A DNA stretch of 16,951 nt, from contig JAGLWO010000600.1 in the NCBI GenBank assembly GCA_023133395.1, positions 1 through 16,951 of the forward strand, in the 5' to 3' direction. The notes under the pieces were generated by a model. It was not told where the DNA came from. It saw only the letters and a list, made by a program, of their open reading frames with translations, and made no database searches. Below, piece by piece: positions 6,692 to 14,558 of this stretch (positions within the stretch are counted from its first letter, which is position 1; every line of letters starts with the position of its first letter). The position numbers and the translations under genes are program-made. The DNA comes from Candidatus Cloacimonadota bacterium (GTDB lineage: Bacteria; Cloacimonadota; Cloacimonadia; Cloacimonadales; TCS61).

Positions 6692-7816
6692 ATGAAAAAA
6701 TCGATTATAATTGTATTAGCTGGATTAATGATTCTTACATTTTTTATTTTTATTAACAGCTGTGCAAAGAAAGAGAAGGTGATTAAAATTGGTGCGATAT
6801 TACCGTTGACTGGAGGTGCTGCCAAGTATGGAGAGAGCGCTAAGAGAGCTATTGATTTGGCTGTCGAGGAAATAAATTCAACTGGTGGTATCAAAGGGAG
6901 TAAAATTAAAGTAATCTACGAAGATGATCAAGCCTTACCTGACAAAGGGGTTTCAGCGATTCAAAAGCTAATAACAGTTGATAAAGTACCTGTCGTTATT
7001 GGTGCAATGCCGAGTTCGGTTACTCTTGCTATGGCTCCCATTGCAGAAAAGAATAAAGTCGTTCTTTTCTCGCCTGCGTCTTCTAATCCTAAAATCACAG
7101 AAGCTGGTGATTATATCTTTCGGAATGATGTGTCGGACATATTTGAAGGTGGTAAAATGGCAGATGAAGCCTGGCGAAGGCTAAAATTTAGGAAAATTGC
7201 AGTATTATATATCAATAATGACTATGGTGCTGGTATTAAGGATGCTTTTGTTTACAGTTTTACAATATTAGGAGGAGAAATTGTTGTCACTGAAAACTTT
7301 GAACAAGGTACTACTGACTTTCGGACTCAACTCACAAAAATTAAGCAGGACGATCCAGAAGCCGTTTATATTGTAGGTTACAAGGAACAAATCCAGATAT
7401 TGAAACAATTCAGGGAACTTGGTTTAAAATCTCAGATATTGGCCACAATAATGCTAGAGGACCCAGAGATAATACAGAAAGTAGGTGACTCTGCCGAAGG
7501 AGCTATTTATACTTACAGAGCTTATGATCCTAACAGTGAGCAAAAAGAGATTAAGGAATTTGTTGAGAATTTCAAAGTTAAATATGGTATAGAGCCTGAT
7601 AACTGGGCTGCACAATGTTATGATGCTTTAAATATAATAGCTCTGGCAATTAAGGACAGTGGTTATAATTCTGATAGTATTAAAAAAGCTCTTTATGGTA
7701 TAAAGAACTTTCCTGGTGTGTCGGGATTAACTACATTTGATGAAAATGGTGATGTGATTAAACCGATAAAACTTAAAACTGTGAAAAATGGAAAATTTGT
7801 AATAATTTCTGAATAA
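6692..7816 (+). CDS. LivJ-like substrate-binding lipoprotein of a branched-chain amino-acid type ABC transporter
   Basis: A 374-residue periplasmic binding protein of the Leu/Ile/Val (type 1, HAAT) family. The N-terminus is a lipoprotein signal: KK, a hydrophobic stretch at 5-21, and a lipobox-like I-N-S-C with C24 as the likely lipidated residue (N at -2 is unusual). The mature part opens with IKIGAILPLTGGAAKYGES. Other landmarks are EEINSTGGIKG, VIGAMPSSVTLAMAPIAEKN, LFSPASSNPKIT and VLYINNDYGAG. The ligand cannot be read from the sequence; amino acids, amides and related compounds are all possible. A strong ribosome-binding site (GGAGGA) is 6 bases before the ATG. The matching permease and ATPase genes are further downstream, separated from it by unrelated genes. 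Confidence 0.92.
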   Translation: MKKSIIIVLAGLMILTFFIFINSCAKKEKVIKIGAILPLTGGAAKYGESAKRAIDLAVEEINSTGGIKGSKIKVIYEDDQALPDKGVSAIQKLITVDKVPVVIGAMPSSVTLAMAPIAEKNKVVLFSPASSNPKITEAGDYIFRNDVSDIFEGGKMADEAWRRLKFRKIAVLYINNDYGAGIKDAFVYSFTILGGEIVVTENFEQGTTDFRTQLTKIKQDDPEAVYIVGYKEQIQILKQFRELGLKSQILATIMLEDPEIIQKVGDSAEGAIYTYRAYDPNSEQKEIKEFVENFKVKYGIEPDNWAAQCYDALNIIALAIKDSGYNSDSIKKALYGIKNFPGVSGLTTFDENGDVIKPIKLKTVKNGKFVIISE

Positions 7817-7862
7817 TATTATAAAGTTCACTACTCACAGATAACCTATTGGAGCGTAGAAT

Positions 7863-8603
7863 ATGGATAGTAATTTCTTAACGGTTTCCACCTTTTTTAT
7901 TTTTGCAGAATCGGTAATTTTTGGTTTGATGTTTTCATTTTCATATTTATATACAAAAAATTTATTAGGTGAAGTTGATGCAGTAGAAGTTAAACTAAAT
8001 AAATACAAGAAAATTATAAAGGAGACAAACGAAAACGAAAAAGTTGAATTATTCCTTTCAAAAGTTGATTTAAAAAAGTCTCCCAAGAAAAAGTTAAAAA
8101 AAAAAATCCTAAAGCTGGATGGACTTGAAAAGTATATACAAAAAACAATAGAGAACATCACAGGTTTTTTTGAGATAACAGACCTAATTATATTCATGGC
8201 AGGCATATTTTGGGTATTTACTACAATATGGGGAATAATTGTAATTGCCTACATATTTTATAGACCCTGTGGTAACCAACTTTTATATATAACGCCAATT
8301 TTAGCAATTGTAGGTATTTTATCCATTTTGTTCTTAATTTATAAATTTTGCAAAAAATACTTTATCAAAAATTGGATTTTGATAGTGATGTCACTTGCCA
8401 CCTTAGGTGTTTGTTGGGGATTTTGGATTCTAATAGATAAATTTTTATATGTTTGTGTATTTGCGTTACTACCTTGCATAATTACATCTTATATTGGAGC
8501 ATGGTTTTTGAGTGGTTTTTTCTATAAACCATTAACGTCTTTATTTTTGCTAAGAAAATTTTTAAAGCGTGCAGAAGAACGTGCAGAAGAATTAAACACT
8601 TAA
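7863..8603 (+). CDS. Multi-pass membrane protein of unknown function
   Basis: This 246-residue protein is not recognised. One hydrophobic helix is predicted near 7-30. A lysine-rich hydrophilic stretch (about 43-91) with charged, helical character follows. Four more hydrophobic segments lie at about 105-133, 140-161, 170-191 and 194-219, and the basic/acidic tail ends RAEERAEELNT. The N-terminal region has no lipobox or cleavable signal. A GGAG lies 9 bases upstream of the ATG. It sits between livJ and a radical SAM gene, 46 and 32 bases from each, on the same strand, so the three are likely co-transcribed. Nothing ties it to amino-acid uptake; it may have arrived together with the radical SAM gene. 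Confidence 0.75.
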   Translation: MDSNFLTVSTFFIFAESVIFGLMFSFSYLYTKNLLGEVDAVEVKLNKYKKIIKETNENEKVELFLSKVDLKKSPKKKLKKKILKLDGLEKYIQKTIENITGFFEITDLIIFMAGIFWVFTTIWGIIVIAYIFYRPCGNQLLYITPILAIVGILSILFLIYKFCKKYFIKNWILIVMSLATLGVCWGFWILIDKFLYVCVFALLPCIITSYIGAWFLSGFFYKPLTSLFLLRKFLKRAEERAEELNT

Positions 8604-8635
8604 TAGAAACGGACTTAAAAAAAGAATAGAGCTAG

Positions 8636-10354
8636 ATGAAAAAACATAATTTTATCGCTTTAGTGAGAAATAAAAAAGCTGAAAATAAATATTATTTTGA
8701 TTTTACGTTACAAGACCCTTATGAGCATTTAGGATTGGAATATTTACAGGCATCACTAGAAAAGTTTGGTTACAAGGTTAAGTTATTTGATATGGTGGCT
8801 ACTGAAATGGAAAGTAATTATGTTTTAAAAGAGATTAAGAGTATCAGACCTATAATAGTTGGTTTCTCATTAGAAAGCCATTCACTTACCGAGTCCATGA
8901 AAATGGCAAAGGAAATAAAGCAAGAATTGAAAGATATTCACATTACTGTGGGAGGGCATCTAGCCACTTGTGCTGCGGTAGAATTGCTTAAGGACTGTAA
9001 TTTTTTTGACTCGGTTGTTATAGGCTATGGAGAACAAATTATTATAGAAATGGCTGAGAGAATTTCAAATAGTCTGTCTTTAGAAGGTATATCTGGCATT
9101 TTTCTACGCTATGGTAATCAAATAATAAAAAATACCCCACAAGAATTTCCTTCAAATATTGATAATATTCCCTTTCCTACTAGAAGCATTCTCAGGTGTT
9201 GTAGATCTCAAGGTTGTTTGCCATCAGCCAGAATGATCACGAGTCGTGGTTGTACATTTAGTTGTGCTTTTTGTACTACACCCCCTTTTCTTATTTCTCA
9301 AAATTGCGATAAGTGGATGGCTCGATCTCCTGAGAATGTAACAGATGAGATTTCCGAACTAATTAGTACTTTTGGAACCAAAGTTATCATTTTTTGCGAT
9401 GATAACTTTATTGGACCAGGTGAGTTTGGAAGGAAAAGAGCGAAAGAAATTGCAAATTTGATAATCAAAAGGAATTTGAACATCCATTTTTGGATTTTAT
9501 GTAGAGTAGATAGCTTCACCATAGAGGATGATACCTTTTTATGTCTTTTAAAGAAGGCTGGACTTTGGGGAGTGTCATTAGGCATAGAATCAGGTTCAGA
9601 TTCGCAATTAAATGCTTATAAAAAACAAACGAGTGTAGCCATAAATGAGTCTATAGTGAGATTGTTCAAGAGAAATAACATTATAGTTGAATGTGGATTT
9701 ATAATGTTTTATCCATATGTTACATTCCATGAGCTTAAAAAAAATGCCAAGTTTCTATATGGAATCGAAGAATCGAGTATCTTCCGATATTTTACTGATC
9801 GGCTGGAGCTATATCCCAAAGTCGGGTTCATTAAAGATTTAAAACAAAGAAATCTGCTTATAGATAATTATCGGTATGACTCAATATATGGTTATGAATT
9901 TTTAGATCCAAGGGTAGAAGATTTTATTCGTATACTAGATAACATTAAGACAGATGTCAAGTTCATAGATGAAATTATTTGGGATTTTAAACGACTTTCG
10001 CAGTTGATAGTTTTCTTCGTTGACGAATGTCAAAATATTCCAACGATGCATGAATTAGCAGAGGAACTTTTTCAAATAAAAAAAGCATTTGAAGATGTAG
10101 AAAGTAATATTGGAAAGATAAATTATCAAGAATTTTTAAAGTATATAGAAATAATTTTTGATAAAAAAGAACACCTCAAATATAATTTCGTTAAAGATAG
10201 GCATAAAAACCGATTGATCAAAGAAATTAAAAGATTGATAAAGCACACCAAAGACCTACAGAAACTAGAGAATAAATTAAGAGGATTAGAAGATGGCAAT
10301 TTACTGGAATGTTTTTTTGAATCTTCATCATATAACAGATTATGTAATTTATGA
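8636..10354 (+). CDS. B12-binding-type radical SAM protein
   Basis: A 572-residue protein with an N-terminal cobalamin-binding-like Rossmann domain (about 30-170) followed by a radical SAM domain. The N-terminal part has LGLEYLQASLEKFGYKV, VGFSLES, VGGHLAT at 105-111 and VIGYGEQ at 128-134. No DxHxxG cobalamin-ligand motif is visible, as in many class B members. The [4Fe-4S] cluster motif is C206-x3-C210-x2-C213 in RGCTFSCAFC, followed by WMARSPENVTDEI, FCDDNFIGPGEF at 253-264 and SLGIESGSDSQL at 314-325. The C-terminal 130 residues are helical, lysine- and glutamate-rich and unrecognised. Members methylate or rearrange diverse substrates; this one's substrate is unknown. The ribosome-binding site is weak, and the gene lies 64 bases before livH. 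Confidence 0.88.
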   Translation: MKKHNFIALVRNKKAENKYYFDFTLQDPYEHLGLEYLQASLEKFGYKVKLFDMVATEMESNYVLKEIKSIRPIIVGFSLESHSLTESMKMAKEIKQELKDIHITVGGHLATCAAVELLKDCNFFDSVVIGYGEQIIIEMAERISNSLSLEGISGIFLRYGNQIIKNTPQEFPSNIDNIPFPTRSILRCCRSQGCLPSARMITSRGCTFSCAFCTTPPFLISQNCDKWMARSPENVTDEISELISTFGTKVIIFCDDNFIGPGEFGRKRAKEIANLIIKRNLNIHFWILCRVDSFTIEDDTFLCLLKKAGLWGVSLGIESGSDSQLNAYKKQTSVAINESIVRLFKRNNIIVECGFIMFYPYVTFHELKKNAKFLYGIEESSIFRYFTDRLELYPKVGFIKDLKQRNLLIDNYRYDSIYGYEFLDPRVEDFIRILDNIKTDVKFIDEIIWDFKRLSQLIVFFVDECQNIPTMHELAEELFQIKKAFEDVESNIGKINYQEFLKYIEIIFDKKEHLKYNFVKDRHKNRLIKEIKRLIKHTKDLQKLENKLRGLEDGNLLECFFESSSYNRLCNL

Positions 10355-10418
10355 AAAGAATAGATTCAACTAATTTACATAATTTCTATTGTGGTTATTA
10401 TCTATCAGGAATTAAGAA

Positions 10419-11297
10419 GTGCTCTTACAACTTATATTAAATAGTGTCATATCAGGCAGTATCTATGCCCTTGTAGCTATAGGTTTTACTGTCATTTACA
10501 GAACAGTAAAATTCTTCCACTTCGCCCATGCAGTAGTCTTTACTTCAGGAGCATATTTTACTTTTCTTTTCCATAAATTATTTGGTTTCTCAATTTATTT
10601 CTCAATCCCATTTGCAATTATTTTTGCATTGCTTCTCGGTTGTTTAATAGAAAAATCAATTTACAAACCTTTAAGAAAAAAACAAGCATCTTCAATGATA
10701 CTGCTTTTATCATCCCTGGGGATTTACATCTTATTACAAAACCTTATCTCAATGGTTTTCGGAGATGATACAAAATCTATCCGTACAGGTATTGTAAAAG
10801 AAGGAATAAATATTTTCGGTGCAAGAATAACTCCCATACAAATTACTATAATTATCACTTCCATTATCATAACCACACTTCTACTGCTTTTTCTTAAAAA
10901 AACCAAAATCGGTAAAGCAATGCAGGCAGTGGCAAATGATGCGGAACTTGCAAACATTTCCGGTATAAACAGCGATAGAGTAATTTTATCAGCTTTTGCT
11001 ATCGGTTCAGGTCTGGCAGGTCTGGCAGGAATCCTGGTTGCCCTGGATGTGGATATGACGCCGACTATGGGAATGAATGCTTTAATGATGGGAGTGGTTG
11101 TTGTGATTATCGGAGGAGTAAATAGTATCCCGGGAATTGTGTGCGGAGCTTTGCTGCTTGGTTTTGCACAAAATTTTGGTGTATGGTATATCAGTTCACA
11201 GTGGAAGGATGCAATAGCATTTGGGATTCTGATACTATTTTTGTTATTCAAACCGGAAGGTTTCTTTGGTAAAAAGATGAGGAAAGTAAGTGTTTAA
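10419..11297 (+). CDS. LivH-like permease of a branched-chain amino-acid type ABC transporter
   Basis: A 292-residue inner-membrane permease of the LivH family, partner of LivM in the translocation channel. The N-terminal NSVISGSIYALVAIGFTVIYRTVKFFHFAHA is the family's hallmark region. Several strongly hydrophobic segments follow, together with the cytoplasmic loop KTKIGKAMQAVANDAELANISGIN at about 161-184, which matches the ATPase-contacting loop of the family. The conserved GGVNSIPGIVCGALLLG and LLFKPEGFFG segments come near the C-terminus. The start is GTG, supported by AGGA 9 bases upstream and by the family's usual N-terminus. In standard operons livM follows directly; here 2.3 kb of repeats and a toxin-antitoxin-like pair intervene. 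Confidence 0.93.
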   Translation: MLLQLILNSVISGSIYALVAIGFTVIYRTVKFFHFAHAVVFTSGAYFTFLFHKLFGFSIYFSIPFAIIFALLLGCLIEKSIYKPLRKKQASSMILLLSSLGIYILLQNLISMVFGDDTKSIRTGIVKEGINIFGARITPIQITIIITSIIITTLLLLFLKKTKIGKAMQAVANDAELANISGINSDRVILSAFAIGSGLAGLAGILVALDVDMTPTMGMNALMMGVVVVIIGGVNSIPGIVCGALLLGFAQNFGVWYISSQWKDAIAFGILILFLLFKPEGFFGKKMRKVSV

Positions 11298-11301
11298 ATA
11301 T

Positions 11302-11362
11302 TCACCGCAACCGTCTTCGTTGCACTACGCCATGTCAAAAAGGCGCGGAGGACGCAGAGGAT
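11302..11362 (+). repeat. CCGCAA/GCGCGGAGG-type repeat interrupted by about 27 bp
   Basis: TTCACCGCAA at 11301-11310 and AAAAGGCGCGGAGGACGCAG from 11337 together resemble one purine-rich repeat of the type flanking GxxExxY copy 2. Between them lie about 27 bases beginning CCGTCTTCGTTGCACTACGC, bordered on each side by CAA. This reads as a small insertion inside an older repeat. No matching opposite arm was found nearby. Confidence 0.5.
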
Positions 11363-11384
11363 TTAACATAAAAGACAAATTAAG

Positions 11385-11412
11385 CACTGAAAACACCGAA
11401 ATACACCGAGGA
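11385..11412 (+). repeat. CACTGAAAACACCGAAATACACCGAG-type repeat arm
   Basis: It begins CACTGAAAACACCGAAATAC and continues with CACCGAGG. The pattern, CAC plus a short purine block repeated about every 9-10 bases, resembles the other arms in the window. It is a solo arm in the same orientation as the preceding repeat, within the 474-bp livH/abiEi gap. Confidence 0.5.
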
Positions 11413-11491
11413 TTGATTTCCTTAATTTCTGAGGTAGATGTAATAACTCAACCTGTTTGCCTGCCTTAGGCATGACCAGGTCGAGAATAGT

Positions 11492-11514
11492 AACGACCAG
11501 GCTGGTCGTTTTAC
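11492..11514 (+). terminator. Possible weak rho-independent terminator after livH
   Basis: AACGACCAGGCTGGTCGTT is a perfect 9-bp inverted repeat around one base. As RNA it would form a 7-bp stem (AACGACC/GGTCGTT) with a 5-base loop, followed by only TTTTA. A related TGCCTGCCTTAGGCA hairpin lies just upstream. The short U-run makes termination uncertain; it could equally be a repeat remnant. Confidence 0.35.
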
Positions 11515-11685
11515 GGGTGTAGATGAGATTTTAATTTTTGCCATTAACTCTCAATCCCCTGTTCAATAAATAGGCGTGATCAATCTGATTGAACGATGGA
11601 ATATGTTGATTATGTGACTAGAAATGATTAAAGAAAATATACAGAATCGATGTATCGAATGAAGATTGAAGGTGTGGTTTTTATC

Positions 11686-11737
11686 TTGACACTCAAATAG
11701 ATGTTCGGAAAATTGCTCTGTTCGGTCAGACCGAACA
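11686..11737 (+). promoter_or_regulatory. Putative promoter and operator of the AbiE-like pair
   Basis: TTGACA at 11686-11691 is a perfect -35 box, but the -10 region (about 11709-11714, AAAATT) is poor. TGTTCGGTCAGACCGAACA at 11719-11737 is a perfect 19-bp palindrome 34 bases before the start codon. A matching half-site, ATGTTCGG, stands at 11701-11708, in the promoter spacer. AbiEi-type antitoxins are known to repress their own operons through inverted repeats, so this is the natural operator candidate. The palindrome is seen directly; the binding protein is inferred. Confidence 0.6.
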
Positions 11738-11771
11738 TTAAAAAATAGCGATCATTTTCAGGGAGAAGAAA

Positions 11772-12800
11772 TTGTTAGAAAAAGATATTGTTAATAAATG
11801 CATTCAAATTATTAAAAAATATTCTCCCATAAAAACAATTTCTACAAAAGAAATTAATACTTACCAGAATAAAAGAACTGATGCCTTCCTGAACGTTACA
11901 ACAGATTCTGGTTTAGTTCAATTTGTAGTAGAAGTAAAAAGAATTCTAAAAAGGCCATTGCCTTTAAATCTCTTTTTTGAAAACATTTCCGAAGATAAAA
12001 TTCCTTTAATTATGGCAGAATATGTCAATTCTTCCATAGCAGATGAACTGATTCGCAAACAGGTAAATTTTGTAGATTGCCAGGGTAATATCTTTATTAA
12101 TATTCCGGGCAAGATTTATATCGATGTAAAAGGTAATAAACCGGAAAAACAAAAAGAGAAACAACCTACAATTCTTTTTAATCCTAAAGGAATGCAGCTT
12201 TTAACGATTCTTTTAAATGATGAAAGCTTATTAAATAATTCTCTACGGAGTCTTCAAAATATGGCAGGAATTTCTCTGGAACGAACTTCAAAAGTAATGC
12301 ACGAATTGAAAGAGAACGGATATATCTGGCAAACGAAAAAGAACAATTTTAAATTTAGAAATAAGAAAGTAATTTTTGAAAGGTGGCTTGAAAATTATGG
12401 AGAGCGTTTACGACCAAAACTTCTGCTCGGAACATACAGGATTTCTCCAACAATGTGGCAACAAACAGCAGATATTCTTAAAATTAACAATTTCAAATCA
12501 GTTTTTACCGGTGGATTTGGAGCTGAAATGTTAACTCAATATTATCAAGCTAAAATAATGGATATTTTTATTACTGAAAATGAGGTAGCTAAAGTAAAAA
12601 ACAAACTTAGACTTCTCCCTGCAGAGGATTATAATTTAAGATTATTTAATTTATTTTCTGATGAAATAATATTTAAGTATAATGGGGAAAATATAGCACA
12701 TCCATTACTTATCTATGCAGAATTAATTTATCAAGGTGGTGATAGGGAATTAGAAACTGCAGAGATTATATATAATCGATATCTCAAGGATTTATTCTAA
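11772..12800 (+). CDS. AbiEi-family antitoxin/transcriptional regulator (type IV toxin-antitoxin)
   Basis: A 342-residue protein resembling the larger AbiEi-family antitoxins. The N-terminal part has D37 and E54-V-K56 in VEVKRI, a PD-(D/E)xK-like pattern; whether it is catalytic is unknown. FVDCQGNIFINIPG at about 98-111 is a family-like segment. A winged-helix region lies near 140-190 (LLTILLNDESLLNNSLRSLQ..., then KVMHELKENGYIW). The C-terminus has PLLIYAELIYQGGDRELETA, also family-typical. The start is TTG, supported by AGGGAGAAG just upstream. An AbiEii-like nucleotidyltransferase follows 36 bases later. It would neutralise the toxin and repress the operon, presumably at the palindrome upstream. 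The family assignment rests on motifs and pairing. Confidence 0.82.
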   Translation: MLEKDIVNKCIQIIKKYSPIKTISTKEINTYQNKRTDAFLNVTTDSGLVQFVVEVKRILKRPLPLNLFFENISEDKIPLIMAEYVNSSIADELIRKQVNFVDCQGNIFINIPGKIYIDVKGNKPEKQKEKQPTILFNPKGMQLLTILLNDESLLNNSLRSLQNMAGISLERTSKVMHELKENGYIWQTKKNNFKFRNKKVIFERWLENYGERLRPKLLLGTYRISPTMWQQTADILKINNFKSVFTGGFGAEMLTQYYQAKIMDIFITENEVAKVKNKLRLLPAEDYNLRLFNLFSDEIIFKYNGENIAHPLLIYAELIYQGGDRELETAEIIYNRYLKDLF

Positions 12801-12836
12801 TTCTTTTATTCCACTGGGAAGAGGGTTTTTAACAAT

Positions 12837-13637
12837 ATGGAACTTACTAAGGAATTGATTCATATATTTCAAAAGTTATCTAATCTTTTTAAAAAGGAAA
12901 ATATTAATTTTGTTCTTATTGGTGCAACAGTTCCGCTTATACTTATCGATTTAAAAGAAAAAAATGGTACAAGTTTTGGAATAAGACCAACAAAAGATTT
13001 AGATTTTACTGTTTTGATAAAAGATTGGAGATCTTTCAAAGAACTTAAACAATTACTTTATAATATTGGATTTGTACAAAAAAATAATAATCCAGAGCAT
13101 AGATTTTTTTATAACAATTACATGGTTGATATTATTCCCTATAATGAAAAACTAGTTAAAGAAGGTTATTTAACATTTCCAGAAACTCAAAATAAAATCA
13201 ATGTTACAGGATTTGACAAACTGTTTATTTATGCACAATCAGAAAATTTTTCAGAAAAATTATCTATTCCTATAATTCCTCTATCTCTTTTCGTTTATTC
13301 AAAAATTTTAGCTTATTCAGATCGTGAACTAACTAAAGATTTAGAAGATATAATATATTGCTTGAAACATTATGAAGAATCCAGTATCAGTGAGCGGAGA
13401 TTTGATATTGTTGGTGAGTTGGAAATATCTTATGAAAAGAGTGGAGCTTATCTTTTAGGTAAAGATCTATCTGAAATTTTATCTTCTCAAGAACAAAATA
13501 TAGTTAATGAATTTCTGAATAAGTTTAATGATGAATATTCTCCAATTATTTTGAAACTTAACTCAAATGATATTGATACTCAAAAGGAAATCCTGGATCT
13601 ATTTTTGTCTTTTAAAAAGGGAATGAGTTTAACATGA
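12837..13637 (+). CDS. AbiEii-like nucleotidyltransferase toxin (type IV toxin-antitoxin)
   Basis: A 266-residue nucleotidyltransferase-fold protein. FVLIGATVPL near 25-34 corresponds to the glycine motif but reads GA rather than the usual G-G/S-S. RPTKDLDF at 50-57 gives the metal-binding pair D54 and D56, and VDIIPY at 97-102 gives the third acidic residue, D98. SKILAYSDRELTKDLEDI at 155-172 supplies the K and D/R residues typical of AbiEii relatives. Known members act by transferring nucleotides to target RNA; the target here is unknown. It follows the AbiEi-like gene. Its TGA stop overlaps the ATG of livM (ATGA), so the two are probably translationally coupled. Codon use is AT-rich, even against this background. 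Confidence 0.82.
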   Translation: MELTKELIHIFQKLSNLFKKENINFVLIGATVPLILIDLKEKNGTSFGIRPTKDLDFTVLIKDWRSFKELKQLLYNIGFVQKNNNPEHRFFYNNYMVDIIPYNEKLVKEGYLTFPETQNKINVTGFDKLFIYAQSENFSEKLSIPIIPLSLFVYSKILAYSDRELTKDLEDIIYCLKHYEESSISERRFDIVGELEISYEKSGAYLLGKDLSEILSSQEQNIVNEFLNKFNDEYSPIILKLNSNDIDTQKEILDLFLSFKKGMSLT

Positions 13638-14518
13638 CCTATCTTCTTCATATTTTAATTTTCATTGGGATTTATATCATTTTATCAATCTCTCTAAATC
13701 TACTTGCTGGATATACTGGTATTCTCTCGATCGGTCACGCAGCTTTTTATGGGATCGGTGCTTATGTTGCAGCTTTAATGGCTCTCAAATTAAACAGTCC
13801 TTTTTTGCTGAACATATTTCTGGCAATTATTGCATCTGCAATTATAGGAGCTTTGGTTGGAATTCCATCTTTGCGGATTAAAGACGATTATTTTATTATT
13901 GCTACTTTTGCTTTCCAGATAATTGTATTCAGTATTTTGAATAACCTGGTTTCATTTACCGGTGGTCCGATGGGACTTCCCGGAATTCCTCAACCTGTAA
14001 TTTTGGGAATTAAAATTTCTTCACATATCAGTTTTTCAATTTTAATCACAATTCTTTGTGCTTTTACATTTTATGTCTCGAATAAGATCGTGAAATCTCC
14101 TTTTGGCAGGATTCTTAAAGCGATCAGGGAAGATGAGATTTTTGCTCAGTCTCTGGGCAAGAATATCTCTGCTTATAAAGTAAAAATATTTATGATTAGT
14201 GCAGGTCTGGCAGCAATTGCTGGAGTTATGTATGCCACTTATATAACATATATCGATCCGACCAGTTTTACGGTAATGGAATCGATTTTCATAATTTCAA
14301 TAGTGATAATTGGTGGTGCTGGTAATTTATGGGGTTCAGTTCTGGGAGCTATAGTTTTGGTAATGTTGCCGGAAGCTCTTCGTTTTATCGGTTTACCAAA
14401 TGCAGTTGCAGCGAATATCCGCCAGATGCTTTATGGAGGATTGCTTGTAGCATTTATGCTCTGGCGTCCGCAAGGATTTATCGGCGAATATACATTTAAC
14501 AGGAATAATGAAAAATGA
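13634..14518 (+). CDS. LivM-like permease of a branched-chain amino-acid type ABC transporter
   Basis: A 294-residue inner-membrane permease, the second channel subunit. Landmarks are SLNLLAGYTGILSIGHAAFYGIGAYVAAL at about 19-47, GIPSLRIKDDYFIIATFAFQ, NNLVSFTGGPMGLPGIP, the ATPase-contact loop SPFGRILKAIREDEIFAQSLGKN and the ending LWRPQGFIGEY. The ATG lies inside the stop of the toxin gene. The only nearby purine-rich sequence, AAAAAGGGA, is about 12 bases upstream, so initiation may depend on the toxin's translation. livG follows after a 199-bp gap rich in inverted repeats. The identification is firm. Confidence 0.93.
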   Translation: MTYLLHILIFIGIYIILSISLNLLAGYTGILSIGHAAFYGIGAYVAALMALKLNSPFLLNIFLAIIASAIIGALVGIPSLRIKDDYFIIATFAFQIIVFSILNNLVSFTGGPMGLPGIPQPVILGIKISSHISFSILITILCAFTFYVSNKIVKSPFGRILKAIREDEIFAQSLGKNISAYKVKIFMISAGLAAIAGVMYATYITYIDPTSFTVMESIFIISIVIIGGAGNLWGSVLGAIVLVMLPEALRFIGLPNAVAANIRQMLYGGLLVAFMLWRPQGFIGEYTFNRNNEK

Positions 14519-14530
14519 GTTTTATTTTAG

Positions 14531-14547
14531 CCACGAATTATCACGAA
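14531..14547 (+). repeat. Single repeat arm, CCACGAATTATCACGAA type
   Basis: It has 16 of 17 bases in common with the reverse complement of 2096-2112, showing that this repeat type recurs in both the pur and liv operons. It lies 12 bases after the livM stop codon, and no partner arm is visible. Confidence 0.65.
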
Positions 14548-14558
14548 TATGAGAACAA

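Larger units (their letters stand above)
11298..11771. other. Gene-free spacer between livH and the AbiEi-like gene
   Basis: No coding region was recognised in these 474 bases. They hold two repeat arms (11302-11362, 11385-11412), a hairpin that may be a terminator (11492-11510), a 7-bp inverted repeat GTTCAAT/ATTGAAC spanning 11561-11594, TCGATGTATCGA at 11647-11658, and the putative promoter/operator of the toxin-antitoxin-like pair (11686-11737). Confidence 0.7.

Noticed and set aside
7835..8206. 123-codon minus-strand frame
   Set aside because: It is antisense to the membrane protein gene, and its composition reflects the complement of hydrophobic and lysine codons.
10724..11251. 175-codon open frame on the minus strand
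   Set aside because: It lies entirely within the clear livH gene and shows no family-like features; it is a shadow of the permease codons.
11298..11771. tRNA or other known structured RNA in the long spacer
   Set aside because: No tRNA arm motifs or familiar riboswitch cores were found; only short palindromes and repeat arms.
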